From positions 3,844,001 through 3,908,000 of the forward strand of contig JAQOTA010000050.1 in the NCBI GenBank assembly GCA_029532415.1: a stretch of 64,000 nucleotides of DNA. The letters are read 5' to 3'. The position numbers and the translations under genes are program-made. The first letter of the stretch is position 1. Every line of letters starts with the position of its first letter. Under the pieces are notes generated by a model. That model saw only the letters and a program-made list of their open reading frames with translations. It was not told the origin of the DNA and did not search any database. The stretch is from Marasmius tenuissimus (lineage: Eukaryota > Basidiomycota > Agaricomycetes > Agaricales > Marasmiaceae). This document shows positions 11,940-23,775 of the stretch, piece after piece.

Positions 11940-14880
11940 TCATCGTCCCTCACCTGGGAACAATCTACCTACTGCATCAGCCTCTTTGCGCCTCCTCTCT
12001 CCAAGTTCCCTGCTGGGAGCATCCCGACGAGAAGTTCCGTACTTGGCTAACTTGTCGAGAAGGCCTGCAAGCCGTTTGTGTTTGACTGGAGCGTAAGATG
12101 TATGTCGATTGGCAGGTACCAAATACTCTTGCACGGTGTTATTCAAGGGGATAGAGGAAGTCTGAGAATATAGTTGTTCAGTTCTGATCCTCTGGGCGAA
12201 GATCTTAATGAAGGTGAACGCACCATCCGGAGCTCAGCAAATATGGGCGACAGGTGCGGCCGTCCTACATTGCGAAGCTGGTCTTCGATGAAATCGACAT
12301 CGATCAAAACGTTGGATATCGCATTCTCGTTCAGGATGGGTATGTTGTGCCCAACGAGGAAATCCTATGATGGAAAGGAGCGCGGGTTATTGAAGTTCGA
12401 CGCAAAAGTAAAGAATGACAATACCATCAAGCACTCCGCGATGTAAGACACCGCGCCTTTGTACACTTCATCCTTGTATGCATCTTTAATGGCAAGGCTA
12501 TCCACCACCGTCGTGAGCCAATTGACGAGCTCGATAAGATACATGCTGGGAGCATTTTCTCGGGTACTGGGTGTCCAGTCGTATTCCGATGGCTCGAAGA
12601 AATCGTTCAACTTGGATTGGATGAGAGTATTTATCCGGGTAAGGGCGCGGGACAGGGTAGCCTCGAAGGCTGAAGACGCTTCCAGCCGGATAGTTCCTCC
12701 TCTTTGAGCACTGCGAGCCGAAGCCAATCAGAATTATGTGCGATGATACGAGGAGCGGCACGCACCGCAAATTCGTCAAAGAGCGCTCAAGTTCCGTACA
12801 AGAAGTCTGGAAGTATTCAACGTTTGTGACAATTTGTGCGACTTGCGAGAGGTTGGGGATTCCAGCCAGTCGTTGGTTGATGGTTTCGCTGATATGATTG
12901 ATTAGAAGGCTATCCAGGGACTTGTACTTGGGTGAGATCTGGTAATGTCTAAGTGAGTAAGCACTCTACCTTGCTCAACAAATCGTCAATATTTCGGTGG
13001 TGTTGAGAGACGCCCTCCACAAAAGCATAGAACTTCTGTATGAACCCACGTATCTGCCGCGACATAGTATCAACATCACCAATCGGGTCGAGAAATGAGA
13101 TATGCGAACGTCTTCACAGCATAGATAGAATGTCTGGGACCATGGCAAATCTTGCGGTAACGTAGCTCTGTAGCATGAATAAGCAATGTCGTCTGAGTAC
13201 GATATACCACAACGGTCAACTTACTGTTGGAGCTCCTGCTTCTTATCGGCGCTGATCAGCACAACATCGAGTACAGTGTTTATCTCTTGCTCAGATTGAA
13301 CGAGCATCGATAGGTAATCATCTTGTTTTACTATCTGTTGAAGAGAGGAGATTGTTTAGTACGTTCTTGGCATCGTTGAGAAGCACTTACATCGTCGAAA
13401 CGACGACTGAATTGGGTGTCAAGAAGTTTGGTGTACTTCTCAAAGAGAACGATGATGAAAGAATGGAGAGAGTTCGTTGGATAGAGAGGAGACTGGTTAC
13501 CAGCGTAAGCGCAGAATGATTGGAAACGGTCGACAGCGTACCTCTAACGACATAATAAAACCGATGAGGCATTCTTTCACCCTCAAAAAGGAGTCCGCAT
13601 CTGTTTCGGTTCTGAGTGCACTGGAGATAGAGGTCGTGAGACGAGATACAACCCCGTCCCAAAGCTCCTCGACTTCACGTTCGGATCTGAATGAGCCTGT
13701 CGTTTCGAGGACATGAGTTTCAACGATGAAGAAGCCAGAAATTTGCTCCGTTATTGATTGGAGGGATGAAAGTGGAAGAGGGGCAGGAAGGATGAGATCG
13801 GATTGTGCCTGCAGGTGCCTTTGAATGACTGCTTGTATGGAGGAACTTGAAAACCATACCTTTCTGTCCGCCTGGTAGGACTTCTGGAGCTCCGCAAGAG
13901 ATTCTAGGGCGGTATATATGTGAATGCACTGATATAGAGGTTTGAAGTCGATCCGGAGCTGGTCGTTATCGAGCACGTTGACTGGTAAAGATTTGAGACT
14001 CCCTCTCTTGTGAGAAAGAAGAACAAACTTACACTCTGTTTTTTCGTAGGTTACAAGCTCCACAGCGCTGCCGACGCGGCTCATCCGGAGAAGGGGATCC
14101 TTTTCCCTCCGTGCCCTCCATCGTCGCGTCCGAGCATCCATTGCCTCGAGCGAGAGTTGTCCCACATTTCCACTGTTGTTTCGTATCTCAAGCAGCCACT
14201 GCTTCATTCCCGCCGTGACAGCATTCTTGATTTGAGTGCGTAGGGATGGCAAGGAAGACAGTAGATGCTGATAGAAGGGTGTCTGCGATAGTGAGGTCTG
14301 AGGTAGGTTTTGCACATCATCGAGTGACTAGGAAATCCACGATATATTGGTGAATATTGAGTCGAGGACAAACATAGTACAGACCGACCCTAAGAGCACT
14401 CCAGTATTTCCCTTCCCTGATCATCTCTCCTACACGGTGAACCACGTCAAGAACACGCAAACAAGCTTGCAGCGTGTCTATTGCCTCGTCCAGATTGGCT
14501 GCCGTCTTCTTGTTTTGCAAAAGGTTGCGCTTCTTCTCGACCAGCCCGCGGCCAAGTTGCGACACACTTGCATCCAAGGTAGCGATATTCTCTTTCATTC
14601 TTTCTGTATACGATTTGACCGTGAAGAGAGTCGAAACCGATGCAATAAAATCCTGGTAGTTTTCGCCACATATTCGCTCGATCTCCGCGTCCTTCGATTG
14701 CATGAGGTCCTGAACGGTTCGGAGAAATGCTTCCTGGTGTTTATTGGCATGGATTTGTTTGATTATTGGACCAAGCTGTTCGAGATTTTCTGAGGAAGAC
14801 GACTGATCCAGCAAGTGAATTTGCTGAAGCTGCTGGTCGATGCTCTCTTGGGTGAACCTTGGCTGTTTTCGAGGAGGCAT
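11940..14880 (-). CDS. SEC15: Exocyst complex subunit SEC15
   Basis: Eleven exons (14389-14880, 14033-14327, 13542-13981, 13391-13492, 13225-13334, 13110-13167, 12970-13053, 12766-12926, 12425-12710, 12224-12364, 11940-12161) give 796 residues, normal for SEC15. Family blocks include DAEIERICGENYQDFI, LQACLRVLDVV, IVKQDDY, FYAFVEGVSQHH, NVLIDVDFIEDQLR and the C-terminal DAVGRLFPGE. SEC15 binds the Rab Sec4 and tethers secretory vesicles at the plasma membrane. Two junctions are less certain: the GTCGGT donor at 14388 and the 43-base intron at 12927-12969, where a nearer in-frame acceptor also exists. It is divergent from the phosphatase gene at 15087. Confidence 0.92.
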
Positions 14881-15086
14881 TGTGGTGGTGGTTGTCAGCC
14901 AGAATGAGCTGTACGTACTACGGGCGCTCGAACGCCGAGCGCTTGACGCTCGCGGAGTTCTCTCGGGCCGGGGTTTTAACACCGTTCCTCGGACCCCGTT
15001 AGTTCCATTTCAATTTAACAGAACGACTATAAAATCGATGTAGAACGTATTTGCTTTCCAATTTTATCCGCCACGATCTCAACGAT

Positions 15087-16168
15087 ATGCCCTCCACGAC
15101 ATTCCACGTCGACGCCGCGTGAGCTGCTTCTTCATCGGTTTCTACTCTAGTTCTGACGATTCTGCAGGCTCTTCGATATGGATGGCACGCTGGTGGATTC
15201 AGCAGCAGGAGTGACTGGTGCCTGGGAGGTCTTCAAACAGAAATACCCTCACCTCAATGTGCAGGATATCTTAAGCTGTACGCTTTCTCCAGTTAGTGGC
15301 TAGATCTCTAGTCGCCTGAATCAGCTACATAGGCTCTCATGGTGTACGTACCGTCGAAAATCTGAAGATTTTCTGCGGCATCGAGGATCCAGATGAGCTA
15401 GAGGTGCGTGGAACTTACGCTCAAATATGCTACCTGAAGACGAGGCTACTGTCTACAGAGGGAAGCAGTGCGCTTTGAGACCGCGATCGTCGAGAGTTCG
15501 AAGCTCAACGGAAGACAAGGGATAATCAAACTTCCCGGAGTAACGGAAGGCATCCAGGAGGTGCGTCTGTCGGCGTTTGGACACTTCATCCCTTCTGACG
15601 ATGTCTACCCAGCTGGAGCCCGGAAGACACTTGCCCAACCCGTGCTGGGCCATCTGCACATCGGCGACGCGGGCATATGCTACCGCCGCCCTTGCGTCTG
15701 CTCAAATTCCCATTCCCGACGTGTTCGTCGCTGCGGAGGACGTGTCTAAAGGGAAACCTGAGTCCGTTCTTTTATCAAATCGAGGGTGGGACTTTCGTTG
15801 ACCCATCCAATCGCAGACCCGACCCATATCTCCTGGGTGCTAAACAATGTGGCGTGAAGCCCGAAAACTGTGAGGTCGTTCGCCGATCATTGTGGTTCTC
15901 ATCTAATCAAGATTGAAGGCGTTGTGTTTGAGGATGCTCCAAATGGTGTACGAAGCGGCAAAGCAGCAGGGTGCAAGACCATAGGGTTCCTAACCACCCA
16001 CTCGAGGGCGCAGATGGAAGCTGTAGAACCAGATTTTCTGGTGCGCGACATGTCGAGGTGAGAGGACACTGTTGTTATAATTAGGTTCAGCAGGCTCACG
16101 TATCTCTTAGAATTACCTTCCGTCGCACCGAGAGTGGGATCGATATCACTGTTGCGATAGACGAATAG
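15087..16168 (+). CDS. GPP1: HAD-family glycerol-phosphate phosphatase
   Basis: Eight exons (15087-15118, 15168-15277, 15333-15403, 15459-15560, 15613-15761, 15817-15869, 15919-16057, 16111-16168) give 237 residues. The catalytic HAD motif DMDGTLVDS (D14, D16) is complete, motif 2 is ICTSATRAYA, the conserved lysine lies in AAEDVSKGKPEPDPYLLGA, and motif 4 is FEDAPNGVRSG. This set matches yeast Gpp1/Gpp2, which make glycerol from glycerol-1-phosphate for osmotic balance and redox control, and the related 2-deoxyglucose-6-phosphatases. The exact substrate is inferred. The eight short exons are phase-consistent; one donor is GTCCGT. Confidence 0.9.
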
Positions 16169-16445
16169 ATGATTGAACGGCCGAACTAGAAGAGCTTCTC
16201 CTGGGTCATCTGGAGGGCCAACTATAGATGCCTACATAGAATCACGAATACGGACAGGTAGTTCTTAGATTCATTCTCAACAATAGAACATGTTGGATTG
16301 CCCTTTCAGAGAAATTGTGAATTGAGTCTGCACTGGCCAGTATATCTACATAAGAAAGGTGTTGTATACGCGTATACGGCGGCGTGCATAGAATAAGATA
16401 CCAAGAAGAATGCATTAGCACGATACAACCCGCCCAAAGAAATGT

Positions 16446-17677
16446 TTAATCCTCGTCCTCATCTTCCACAGCAGCCTTGGTCTTCTTCGCCCTGGACGTG
16501 GGTTTCGAAGCAGGTTTGGCTTTTTTGGCGGGGGGCTTCTCGGACTTTGAGGCAGGTTTCTGTGAACGAAGAAATGTTCATCATCGTGGGTGGCCACCAA
16601 GGATGCCTTCAACATACCTTGCGCTTCTTTCCGGTCTCTTCAGCATCGAGGTCACTTTCGCCCTCGCCCTCATCCTCATCCTGTCCACAGACGTGAGCTA
16701 TGTCCACGTTGCATAGTGTAGAAAGGCACTGACCTTCTTGGCTTTCTTCTTCGGGGCTGCCTTTTTGGCGGCAGGCTTTTTAGCCTTCGGCTTGGGCGAT
16801 TCCTCGACGTCTTCCTCATCATCGTGGTCGTCCATCTCGTCGAGCTCCTTCGAGAAGTCCTCTGCCGACTCATCATCATCTGCCTTCTTCTACGACAATG
16901 ATGTGAGAGATTGAACCACACTTGACAGTTGAACGACAAACCTTCGTTGCCTTCTTCTTGGGTGCAGCCTTCTTGGGCTCCTTTTTGGGTTTGGCATCAG
17001 CGCTGGCCTTGTTAAACAGGTTGGTTACCCAGAAAGGCAAGGGTCGACCGTCGAGAACACACCTTGGCCTTTGTAGCCTTCTTGGGCTTTTCCTCGCCAT
17101 CGTCGTCCTTCTTCTTGGTCGCACGAGCCTTCTTCTTCGGCTTTTCCTCCTCTTCATCTTCGTCTTCCTCGCCCGCAGGTTTTCTTGCGCTGTCCGGGAT
17201 ATCCTCGTCAGCGACGTGACCGTCTTCGTAAGCCTTCTTGACGCGTTCCTGATCTTCCTCCTTGAGGTCCTCGAATCCGTCGAGCTCCGAGGCCTCCTCG
17301 AACTGGGCCTTCATGTTCTCGAGCTGCTTTTTGGTGACACATCCCCAGTGACGCCAGGCGCTGTTGCGAAGACGTCAGGCACAGGAGGTTGACGATGACA
17401 AAGGTGGGTACGTACAACGACTGCTTGCCTTGAAATTCGACGGTCGTGCCAAAACGAAGGGAGCCTTTGGCAATCACAGTACCTGAAGAAGGTTTCAGTC
17501 AGTCAACGGGAACGAAAGCCTCGAGGGTGATGCGCGCATACCAGAGCAAGGTTTAGGGCCTGTGAAATAGTTGACGGACCATTGTCAGATTGCACAGCGG
17601 AGGACGCAAGAGAACCACTGACCCTTGCATTTCGCTCTGTTCGAAGAGGCATATTCAAGACGATATCCTGTAGGCAT
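16446..17677 (-). CDS. Stand-alone PARP-type zinc finger protein with lysine-rich tail
   Basis: Eight exons (17623-17677, 17542-17559, 17416-17482, 17063-17360, 16942-17007, 16734-16889, 16618-16680, 16446-16559) give 278 residues. Residues 1-60 form a PARP-type zinc finger: YRLEYASSNRAKCKG, then C23, FAWRHWGC with H51 and C54. The remainder alternates acidic runs and KKA/KPKK repeats like a linker-histone tail. There is no WGR or PARP catalytic domain, so this is not a poly(ADP-ribose) polymerase. It probably binds nicked DNA or chromatin in the nucleus. One exon is only 18 bases but encodes the second zinc-finger cysteine. The GTACGT donor at 17415 was chosen because it yields the conserved FAWRHWGC. 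Confidence 0.85.
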
Positions 17678-18098
17678 GATGGTGGCAGAAGGGAAGGGGC
17701 AAAAGGTGGGGATTTTCTGAGCGACCCATGAGTTGACCTATAAAGTTCAAACAACAGTTGAAAGTCCGCTACACCGCACTGACCACCGTGTCATAAAGTT
17801 GTGACAGTCGCGCTGTCACGCTGTCGCGAGGCCCGACCAAGCCCCGAATCCCATTGTCCCAGGAATACTTTGCCTCGAGACTACCGGCCGTATTGATCGT
17901 TGAAGGCTGAATGTTTTAGGCAGGGCGGAAGGTTGAGGCGCCTTCATACACTCGTCCAATTTGTCTCTCCACGCCATTACAGGAAGTGTACATCGATTGG
18001 TTCGCTAATACGTCCTCCGCTCGTCGCGATCATCTGTCCCTCACTCCAGGCAAGCCATTGAACATCCCATATCACGATACTTAGCATAAATCCGAGGC
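17678..18098. other. Intergenic region, promoter of the zinc finger gene
   Basis: No coding signal is seen. Bases 17790-17826 hold repeated GTGACAG/GCTGTCAC words that could form a small palindrome. Function is unknown. Confidence 0.35.
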
Positions 18099-19269
18099 TC
18101 AAGTCATCCCACTACCTCTCCTTGTCGCGTTCCGTCCCTTTCCAGCTTTGTTCTTCTGTGCTTCTCCAATCAATTCCGCGATGAGTCCGTTGTAGGTCTC
18201 CGAATCCTGTTGCAAGGAGTCTCGCACTTGGAGGAGATGAGTGAGCAAAGCATTTGTCTGCGCCATCTGCATCTTAACATTCGCAAGGTGCCGTTCAATG
18301 ACAGGGAGGGGTTGCATTTTAAGATTATCTGCGATGGTTGTTTCATTATTTGGTCGTATCATCTTACTCGGTTTGTGGTTACTCACCGGAGTCTAATTCT
18401 AGTAGTCCTTTTATTGATGTATCATCAAGACGTGGCTTTGGACCAAATTGTGTTGTTCTAGATGGATGTGGAGAACCTGACCGAGAGTTGGCCTGCGATG
18501 CTGGAGTAGAGGTGGAATTTCTGGCGTTTCGCGGACCAGGAGGTGCTGACATGGGACGTGTGGTGATTTGGAGGGGTGGTAAAGGCTTCCCACCCGCCTG
18601 GGGAAGGACTTCGTCCAAGTTCACGGGTATCCCTAATGCTATGAGGTGCTGGCGACGTATCCGAGAACGTATCCAGTTCGATGGTTTTGTGGGTGGTGGT
18701 GATGAGACCAGCATGTTGTGCAGATCGCGGCTAGATACATCGAGAAACGGGAAGCATAAGCTGGTAGAATAACACACAGAGATCACTCATGCTTACCTCT
18801 CGTTCGTCACTAAAGTCTGGTTCACACCTTCAACGTCTCTTATTCCTTCCTCCGTGGCATATTCCGCTACAGGATGACTCCTCCAAATCGGTTCCAAGAT
18901 TTCGTTGATTTGATCTGCCAGCTCATCGCGACCAGGAAATGGATCGAGACGCAAAGGTTCCCAACCTATTCGCGAGGGCCCTGCGATAGGTACCTCTGCA
19001 AATCCCGTCGAGTCTGCAAAGCCTGCAGGTGCTGACGCTTCATCGGCATCTCCGAAGTCTCCAAAGTCATCGTCATCCATAGCAATCTGTCCAGCGTCTG
19101 CTGTTGGCGATCCAAAGTCATCGAAATCGTCAAAGCCATCGGGCTCAGAGGTCGGCGTCTGGCCGGAAGAAGCAGGTCGTTGTTGTGAGTTTTGTGAGCT
19201 CGTTGCAAGCAGGTCTGTCGGTTCTGCTGATCCCCATACTGATGCACCAAATGTTAAATCATCGTCCAT
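18099..19269 (-). CDS. Laa2/DUF5102-like protein, possible AP-1/clathrin accessory factor
   Basis: Exons 18797-19269, 18387-18730 and 18099-18328 give 348 residues. The N-terminus is acidic and carries repeated phenylalanine motifs (GFDDFDDFGS, DDDFGDFGDAD), the type of short signal that binds the gamma-adaptin ear. A more conserved block follows (PLRLDPFPGRDELADQINEILEPIW), then a Pro/Ser-rich linker and a C-terminal helical segment (VIERHLANVKMQMAQTNALL). This order resembles yeast Laa2 and the fungal DUF5102 family, which help AP-1 reach clathrin-coated membranes. The family call is a judgement from motifs and is only moderately certain. It is divergent from UVDE with 189 bases between starts. 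Confidence 0.75.
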
Positions 19270-19458
19270 CGTACAAGTCGTTCAACGTTGGGTATACAGC
19301 GGTGGTGTGTGACGGTGACAAGTGGAAGAAATGCCGGCAACTTTGCCGCCGCGTCATTTTGTGGCGAATGGCGGGGCTTGCAATCGATCGCTCTCCTTTC
19401 TCCACACTCAGACCCATTGAGACTATAACAATGCACGTCAAATCGTTCATAAAACTGC

Positions 19459-21392
19459 ATGCTTATTCGCTGTTTTTCATCCCTTTCTCTCGCATCCATG
19501 TCCCGTCGAAGCGCAAGAATCACAGCTAGGTTTGTCGCCGCCGCTCCTGCTGTTCAAGTCCAACAAACAGCCACTGCCATCGTGACCGAAGAAAATACGA
19601 CACCTGCTCCAAAGAGCTTGAAGCGAAAGCGACAACCGAAGCAGTCCAAACAAGTTGAAGCTCCCTTAGTCGAGGCTTCCGAGAAGGTCGAAGCAGAGTC
19701 GGGTTGCAATGTTCAAAAAGACATTGACACCTCTCCATCCAAGAGAGGAGCCAAGCGGCCGAGAAAGCCCAAGCCTGAACCCGTCTACGTTATACCTGAC
19801 GTGGAGAAGAAGGAAACCAAGTTCAAAGGACGGCTCGGTAGGCGCTCCTATCTACACGGATCGTAGGAAACCTAATTTCTCCCTGACAGGCTATGCTTGC
19901 CTCAACACGATATTGCGAAATAAGAAACCGGCGAATGAAGCTGTTTTTTGCTCTCGAACATGCCGGTATGTGCACCACTCAACCGAAACCATCGCAGCGG
20001 TTGACATGTTACTCCCGCTAGCATTGACACTATTAAAAAGAATGGTCTGGACTGGGTTAAAGAACTGGGTCGCAAGAATGTTGAGGATCTTTTGACCATT
20101 ATTCAATGGAATGAAGACAATGTGGGTGTTCTCTCCTTCGCCTGACTAGAATGAAATCTGACAAGGTATTCGTAAAAGAAAATACGCTTCCTCCGAATGT
20201 CATCCGAGATGTTCCCGTTCGCATCTCATGGAGTATACGGCTACTCTCTCGACTACTGCGCCTCCCTACTGGCCCAAGCGGGCGATCTGGCCCGCAAATA
20301 CGGGCATCGGTTGACAACCCACCCGGGTCAGTTCACGCAGTTGGGCAGTCCAAAGCCCGGTGTTGTTGAAGCGTCCATACGGGAGTTAAATTATCACTCG
20401 GAGATGCTGGATCTTATGGGAGTGGGTGCTGACGGTGTCATGGTGATCCATGTAAGACCGCAGATTGGACCACTACTTGTTGCCACACCACTCATCTCTT
20501 TTGGTAGGGCGGTGGCGTCTACGAGGATAAGGCAGCCACAATCGAACGGCTGAAGAAAAATATAAGAGACCTTTTACCCGCTGGCCCTCGAGCTCGGCTC
20601 GTCTTGGAGAACGATGAGGTACGTCGCTTGACATATTTCATGGTTTTCCTGCCTAACGCTTCCGTGTAAGCTTTGTTATAATGCCGAGGACCTTCTTCCC
20701 GTGTGCGAGGAACTCGACATTCCTCTCATATTCGATTATCACCATGATTCACTGTATCCTTCATCTATATCTCCAAGCGAAATCATCAGACGGGCAAACG
20801 CAATATTCCATCGCAGAGGAATCAGACCGAAGCAGCATCTATCTGAGCCCAGGCCCGGTGCAGTCACCATCATGGAAAAGAGAGCACACGCTGATCGATG
20901 TGCATCTTTGCCCAAAGAGATGGAAGAAGAGGGTGTGTCCATGGACGTGGACCTCATGATTGAAGCAAAGGACAAGGAACAGGCTGTATTCGAGCTATAC
21001 CGCATGTACGGGTTGGAGGAGGTCAAACACGGTCCGTATCAAAGGAATGCCCGAACGAATCATTCGCTGACGCTTTCTTCCTCTGTCGTTCCCTGCAGAA
21101 TCTCTTCGGCCTCCGAATGAACATCAGACGAAGGAAACGAAGGGGCGCAAGTCTAACAAAAGGAAGAAAGCAGCAGGGCAGGCGGACGATATGGATGATG
21201 ATGGTGAACTACCGAGTTGAAGACTTGGGGGTTGAACCTCGAGTACGACCAAAACGTACCGCGAGTGCCAGGAAAAAGCCTGAGGTAGTGTTGCATGATC
21301 AGTCGGAAGGGTCAGAAGCGGAAGACGAAAGCGAAGACGAAGAGGAATACACGCAACCTGCCGAGAAAAAGAGGAAGAGAGCCTCGCTGTGA
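19459..21392 (+). CDS. uve1: UV-damage endonuclease (UVDE/Uve1)
   Basis: Eight exons (19459-19837, 19890-19965, 20022-20121, 20179-20451, 20508-20618, 20671-21031, 21099-21203, 21244-21392) give 517 residues. The TIM-barrel endonuclease blocks are clear: IRFLRMSSEMFPFASH, HRLTTHPGQFTQLGSP, MVIHGGGVYEDK, ARLVLENDE and IPLIFDYHHDSLYP. The enzyme nicks DNA 5' of UV photoproducts. The N-terminal extension is basic and almost free of acidic residues, and the tail is acidic/basic ending KKRKRASL. A second in-frame ATG at 19498 could give a shorter form. The last intron (21204-21243, 40 bases) is unusually short; without it the protein ends at 21220. Confidence 0.92.
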
Positions 21393-21604
21393 GCGTGTTC
21401 TGCGTCATGTACATATGTATAATTTTTTTGAAACGGAAATCGTAAAATACAGGTTCAAGCATAGGCAGGTACAAGCCGTCGGTTATGGAAGTTCGGATGC
21501 CGTATTCAGCCCAATCGGTCCCACGGTTTTCGAACTAGACGCGTCGGTGTCAAAGTTGAACTTAAACCTTCACTAGCTTCAATCCCACTCGACCCCTACT
21601 GCTA

Positions 21605-23310
21605 ATGGATGAGCCTCCAACGTCAACTTCAGCACCTCTCTCAAGCGATCAAGGGCAACCAGTATTGGAACTGGTTGATCACATTCAAAAACACCTCGAT
21701 GAACTCAAGCTGCGTGCACAGCACGCCAGCACGATGGAGTCGCAAGTAGTTCGTCTTGAAAGGAAGAATAGAAAACTCGAAGCCAAGAATTTTACGCTTC
21801 TTGCACGCGTAAACGAGCTCGAACAACGTCTGCAGCATAGTGACATGCTGCTCGAATCAACGGAGAGGAAGTTAAGGTGGTATCGAACAGTTATCAACGA
21901 CGCGTTCAGGAATGCGGAGCCCGAACAAGAAAGGACCCTCATTATTGTATGTCTTTATCTCCGTACTTTGTTTGTTCACCGGTTCCGTTGCGCCCTCACT
22001 CACATATCAATTCCCGCAGGACGGAGAAAATCCACGTCATGATTACAGTAACGCCCAGACTCATCGCCCATCTGAGGGAAGTAACTGGGGCATCGCGGGG
22101 GAAGCTCGGGATGACGGTGAATTGGAAATAAACCAGGCTCCCACCGGGGACATCGAATCTGAAATGGATGCCCTCGAAGTAACACGCCATTTGCTTCCGT
22201 CGTCGCCATCGACTCGCGTTTCTACGCCGCCAGCTGAAATATATCAAACCATGGAAGGCAGTACGTTACTGGAGCGTGTGCCTCTTACTGAGGACGTCGA
22301 CAACGAAGGCCCTAGTCACCTATTGACCGATGAAACGTTGATCGCCAGTTTCAACGACTGTCCGCCTCACAGTCCAACAGGCTCGGAAACGCGACTGTCG
22401 ACGACCACCGGCGAGTTTCGTCTATCGAGCGCAGGGGGCTCAAGCACAGAAAGCAGATGGAAGATTCACTTTACTGATCCGCCCAAGGCCTCGAAAGTGA
22501 AATCAGGTCCCATGTCTTGGCGGAAGATGGGGGAGAAGGTTGGTTTGGGGCAGCACCACGTAAGAGACTCAATTCCTTCCAGTTCGTTCCCTATTGGCGT
22601 TCCTGATTTAGCGGTCCCTCTCCTTTTGAACAGCTCGCGGACCTTCAAACGTAAGTGGTGAACGTCCTTACTTCTAGCCACAACTTGGTCATCCATGTCT
22701 CTCGCAGCCTGTTGAACCCTTCCTCCTTCAAGTTGGGGGTGGCATTCATGGAGGACAAGGCGTTCGTACACGATCCCTTCTTCCTTGAGGATCTGTCTCG
22801 AAATCAATCATACCTAATCGACTGGGGCAGTGAAAGAAAAAACCAGAAGCTCGCTCACCGCATTCAGCAGGCGGGAGAGGGCTCTGATGGTGTTTTCCAT
22901 ACATTTGTCTACGTCAGCAGTCGGGTAAGATTGTATTTTAGGTTCTCCGACAAAGCCCCTAGTCTGATTGGCATCTTGTTCTATAGAGAAAATGGCACTA
23001 TGTATCTGCTTTCAAATGGACCGTCGAGGAAGTTTGGGACGTATGGTCGAGCCTCGCGGATCAGTCGGTGAGTGCGGCTATATCATGACATCTCTTCTAA
23101 TGATACTCCTATGTTTGCTCGCAGGACAAGGAGGCTATCGTGTTGCACCTATGCGATCGAAACCAGTCAGACCGAAGTGCAGAGACGGTGTTGCAAAGCC
23201 TTGATTGCGGGGAACTGCAGCAGTTCTGTGTCAAGCTAGCAAGCGACCAACGCCTCGTACAAATCTCCCGCGAGCGATACGAGTCCATGGATATCGCAAC
23301 GCGAGCATGA
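21605..23310 (+). CDS. Coiled-coil protein of unknown function
   Basis: Six exons (21605-21946, 22020-22559, 22634-22650, 22708-22924, 22987-23067, 23125-23310) give 460 residues. Residues 20-100 are a strong heptad coiled coil (VVRLERKNRKLEAKNFTLL, VNELEQRLQ). A long acidic, Ser/Pro-rich middle follows. The C-terminal 150 residues look folded, with SSFKLGVAFMEDKAFVHD, WHYVSAFKWTVEEVWDVW and LDCGELQQFCVKLASDQ. The third exon is 17 bases. I do not recognise a named family. The leucine-zipper-like start has no basic DNA-binding region before it, so bZIP is unlikely. Confidence 0.8.
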
Positions 23311-23775
23311 ATGTGCAGAACTATCTTTATTCGCCATCGTCAGCGAAAGTGGTAGCAGCTAGCTACTGACCAGACAGCTCTAGACAGCCCTCATGCTTCA
23401 GCGCCGAGCGGATAACGATCGAGATTCCGAATTCGGAAAAACAAAATTAATATCGTTTAGTCGTTTCGGTTTGCTTGGTTACCGCCCGGGCCCCCTACCC
23501 GGTTGCGCAATGCGCACACGACAGATTGTCGACATGTTGCTATGCCGCACCGAATACCCTCCCATATATGAAAACCCATTGTCTCCCTTCCCAGCTTTCC
23601 TGTTTCTCCTTCTGATTCAATCAAACCGTACCTTTCCTTCTTATACCCCGTCCTCCCTTCGCGCTTAGGCCCCTGCTTGCAGGTCAACTCGCGGTCTCTC
23701 GTTTTCGAAGGGCCCTGGGTCTTCTGTCCTTGTCTTTATTTATCGATAGCCGGAAATACCCTTTTGATCACAGTC
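23311..23775. other. Intergenic region with probable promoter of the Ser/Thr-rich protein gene
   Basis: A pyrimidine-rich tract runs over about 23580-23670, as is common just upstream of fungal transcription starts. No gene is seen. The frame upstream of the ATG at 23776 is open but contains no earlier ATG. Confidence 0.4.

Noticed and set aside
21099..21220. UVDE model ending at the stop at 21220
   Set aside because: The following 149 bases stay open in another frame with a nuclear-signal-like tail, and a 40-base intron joins them in phase; kept only as an alternative.
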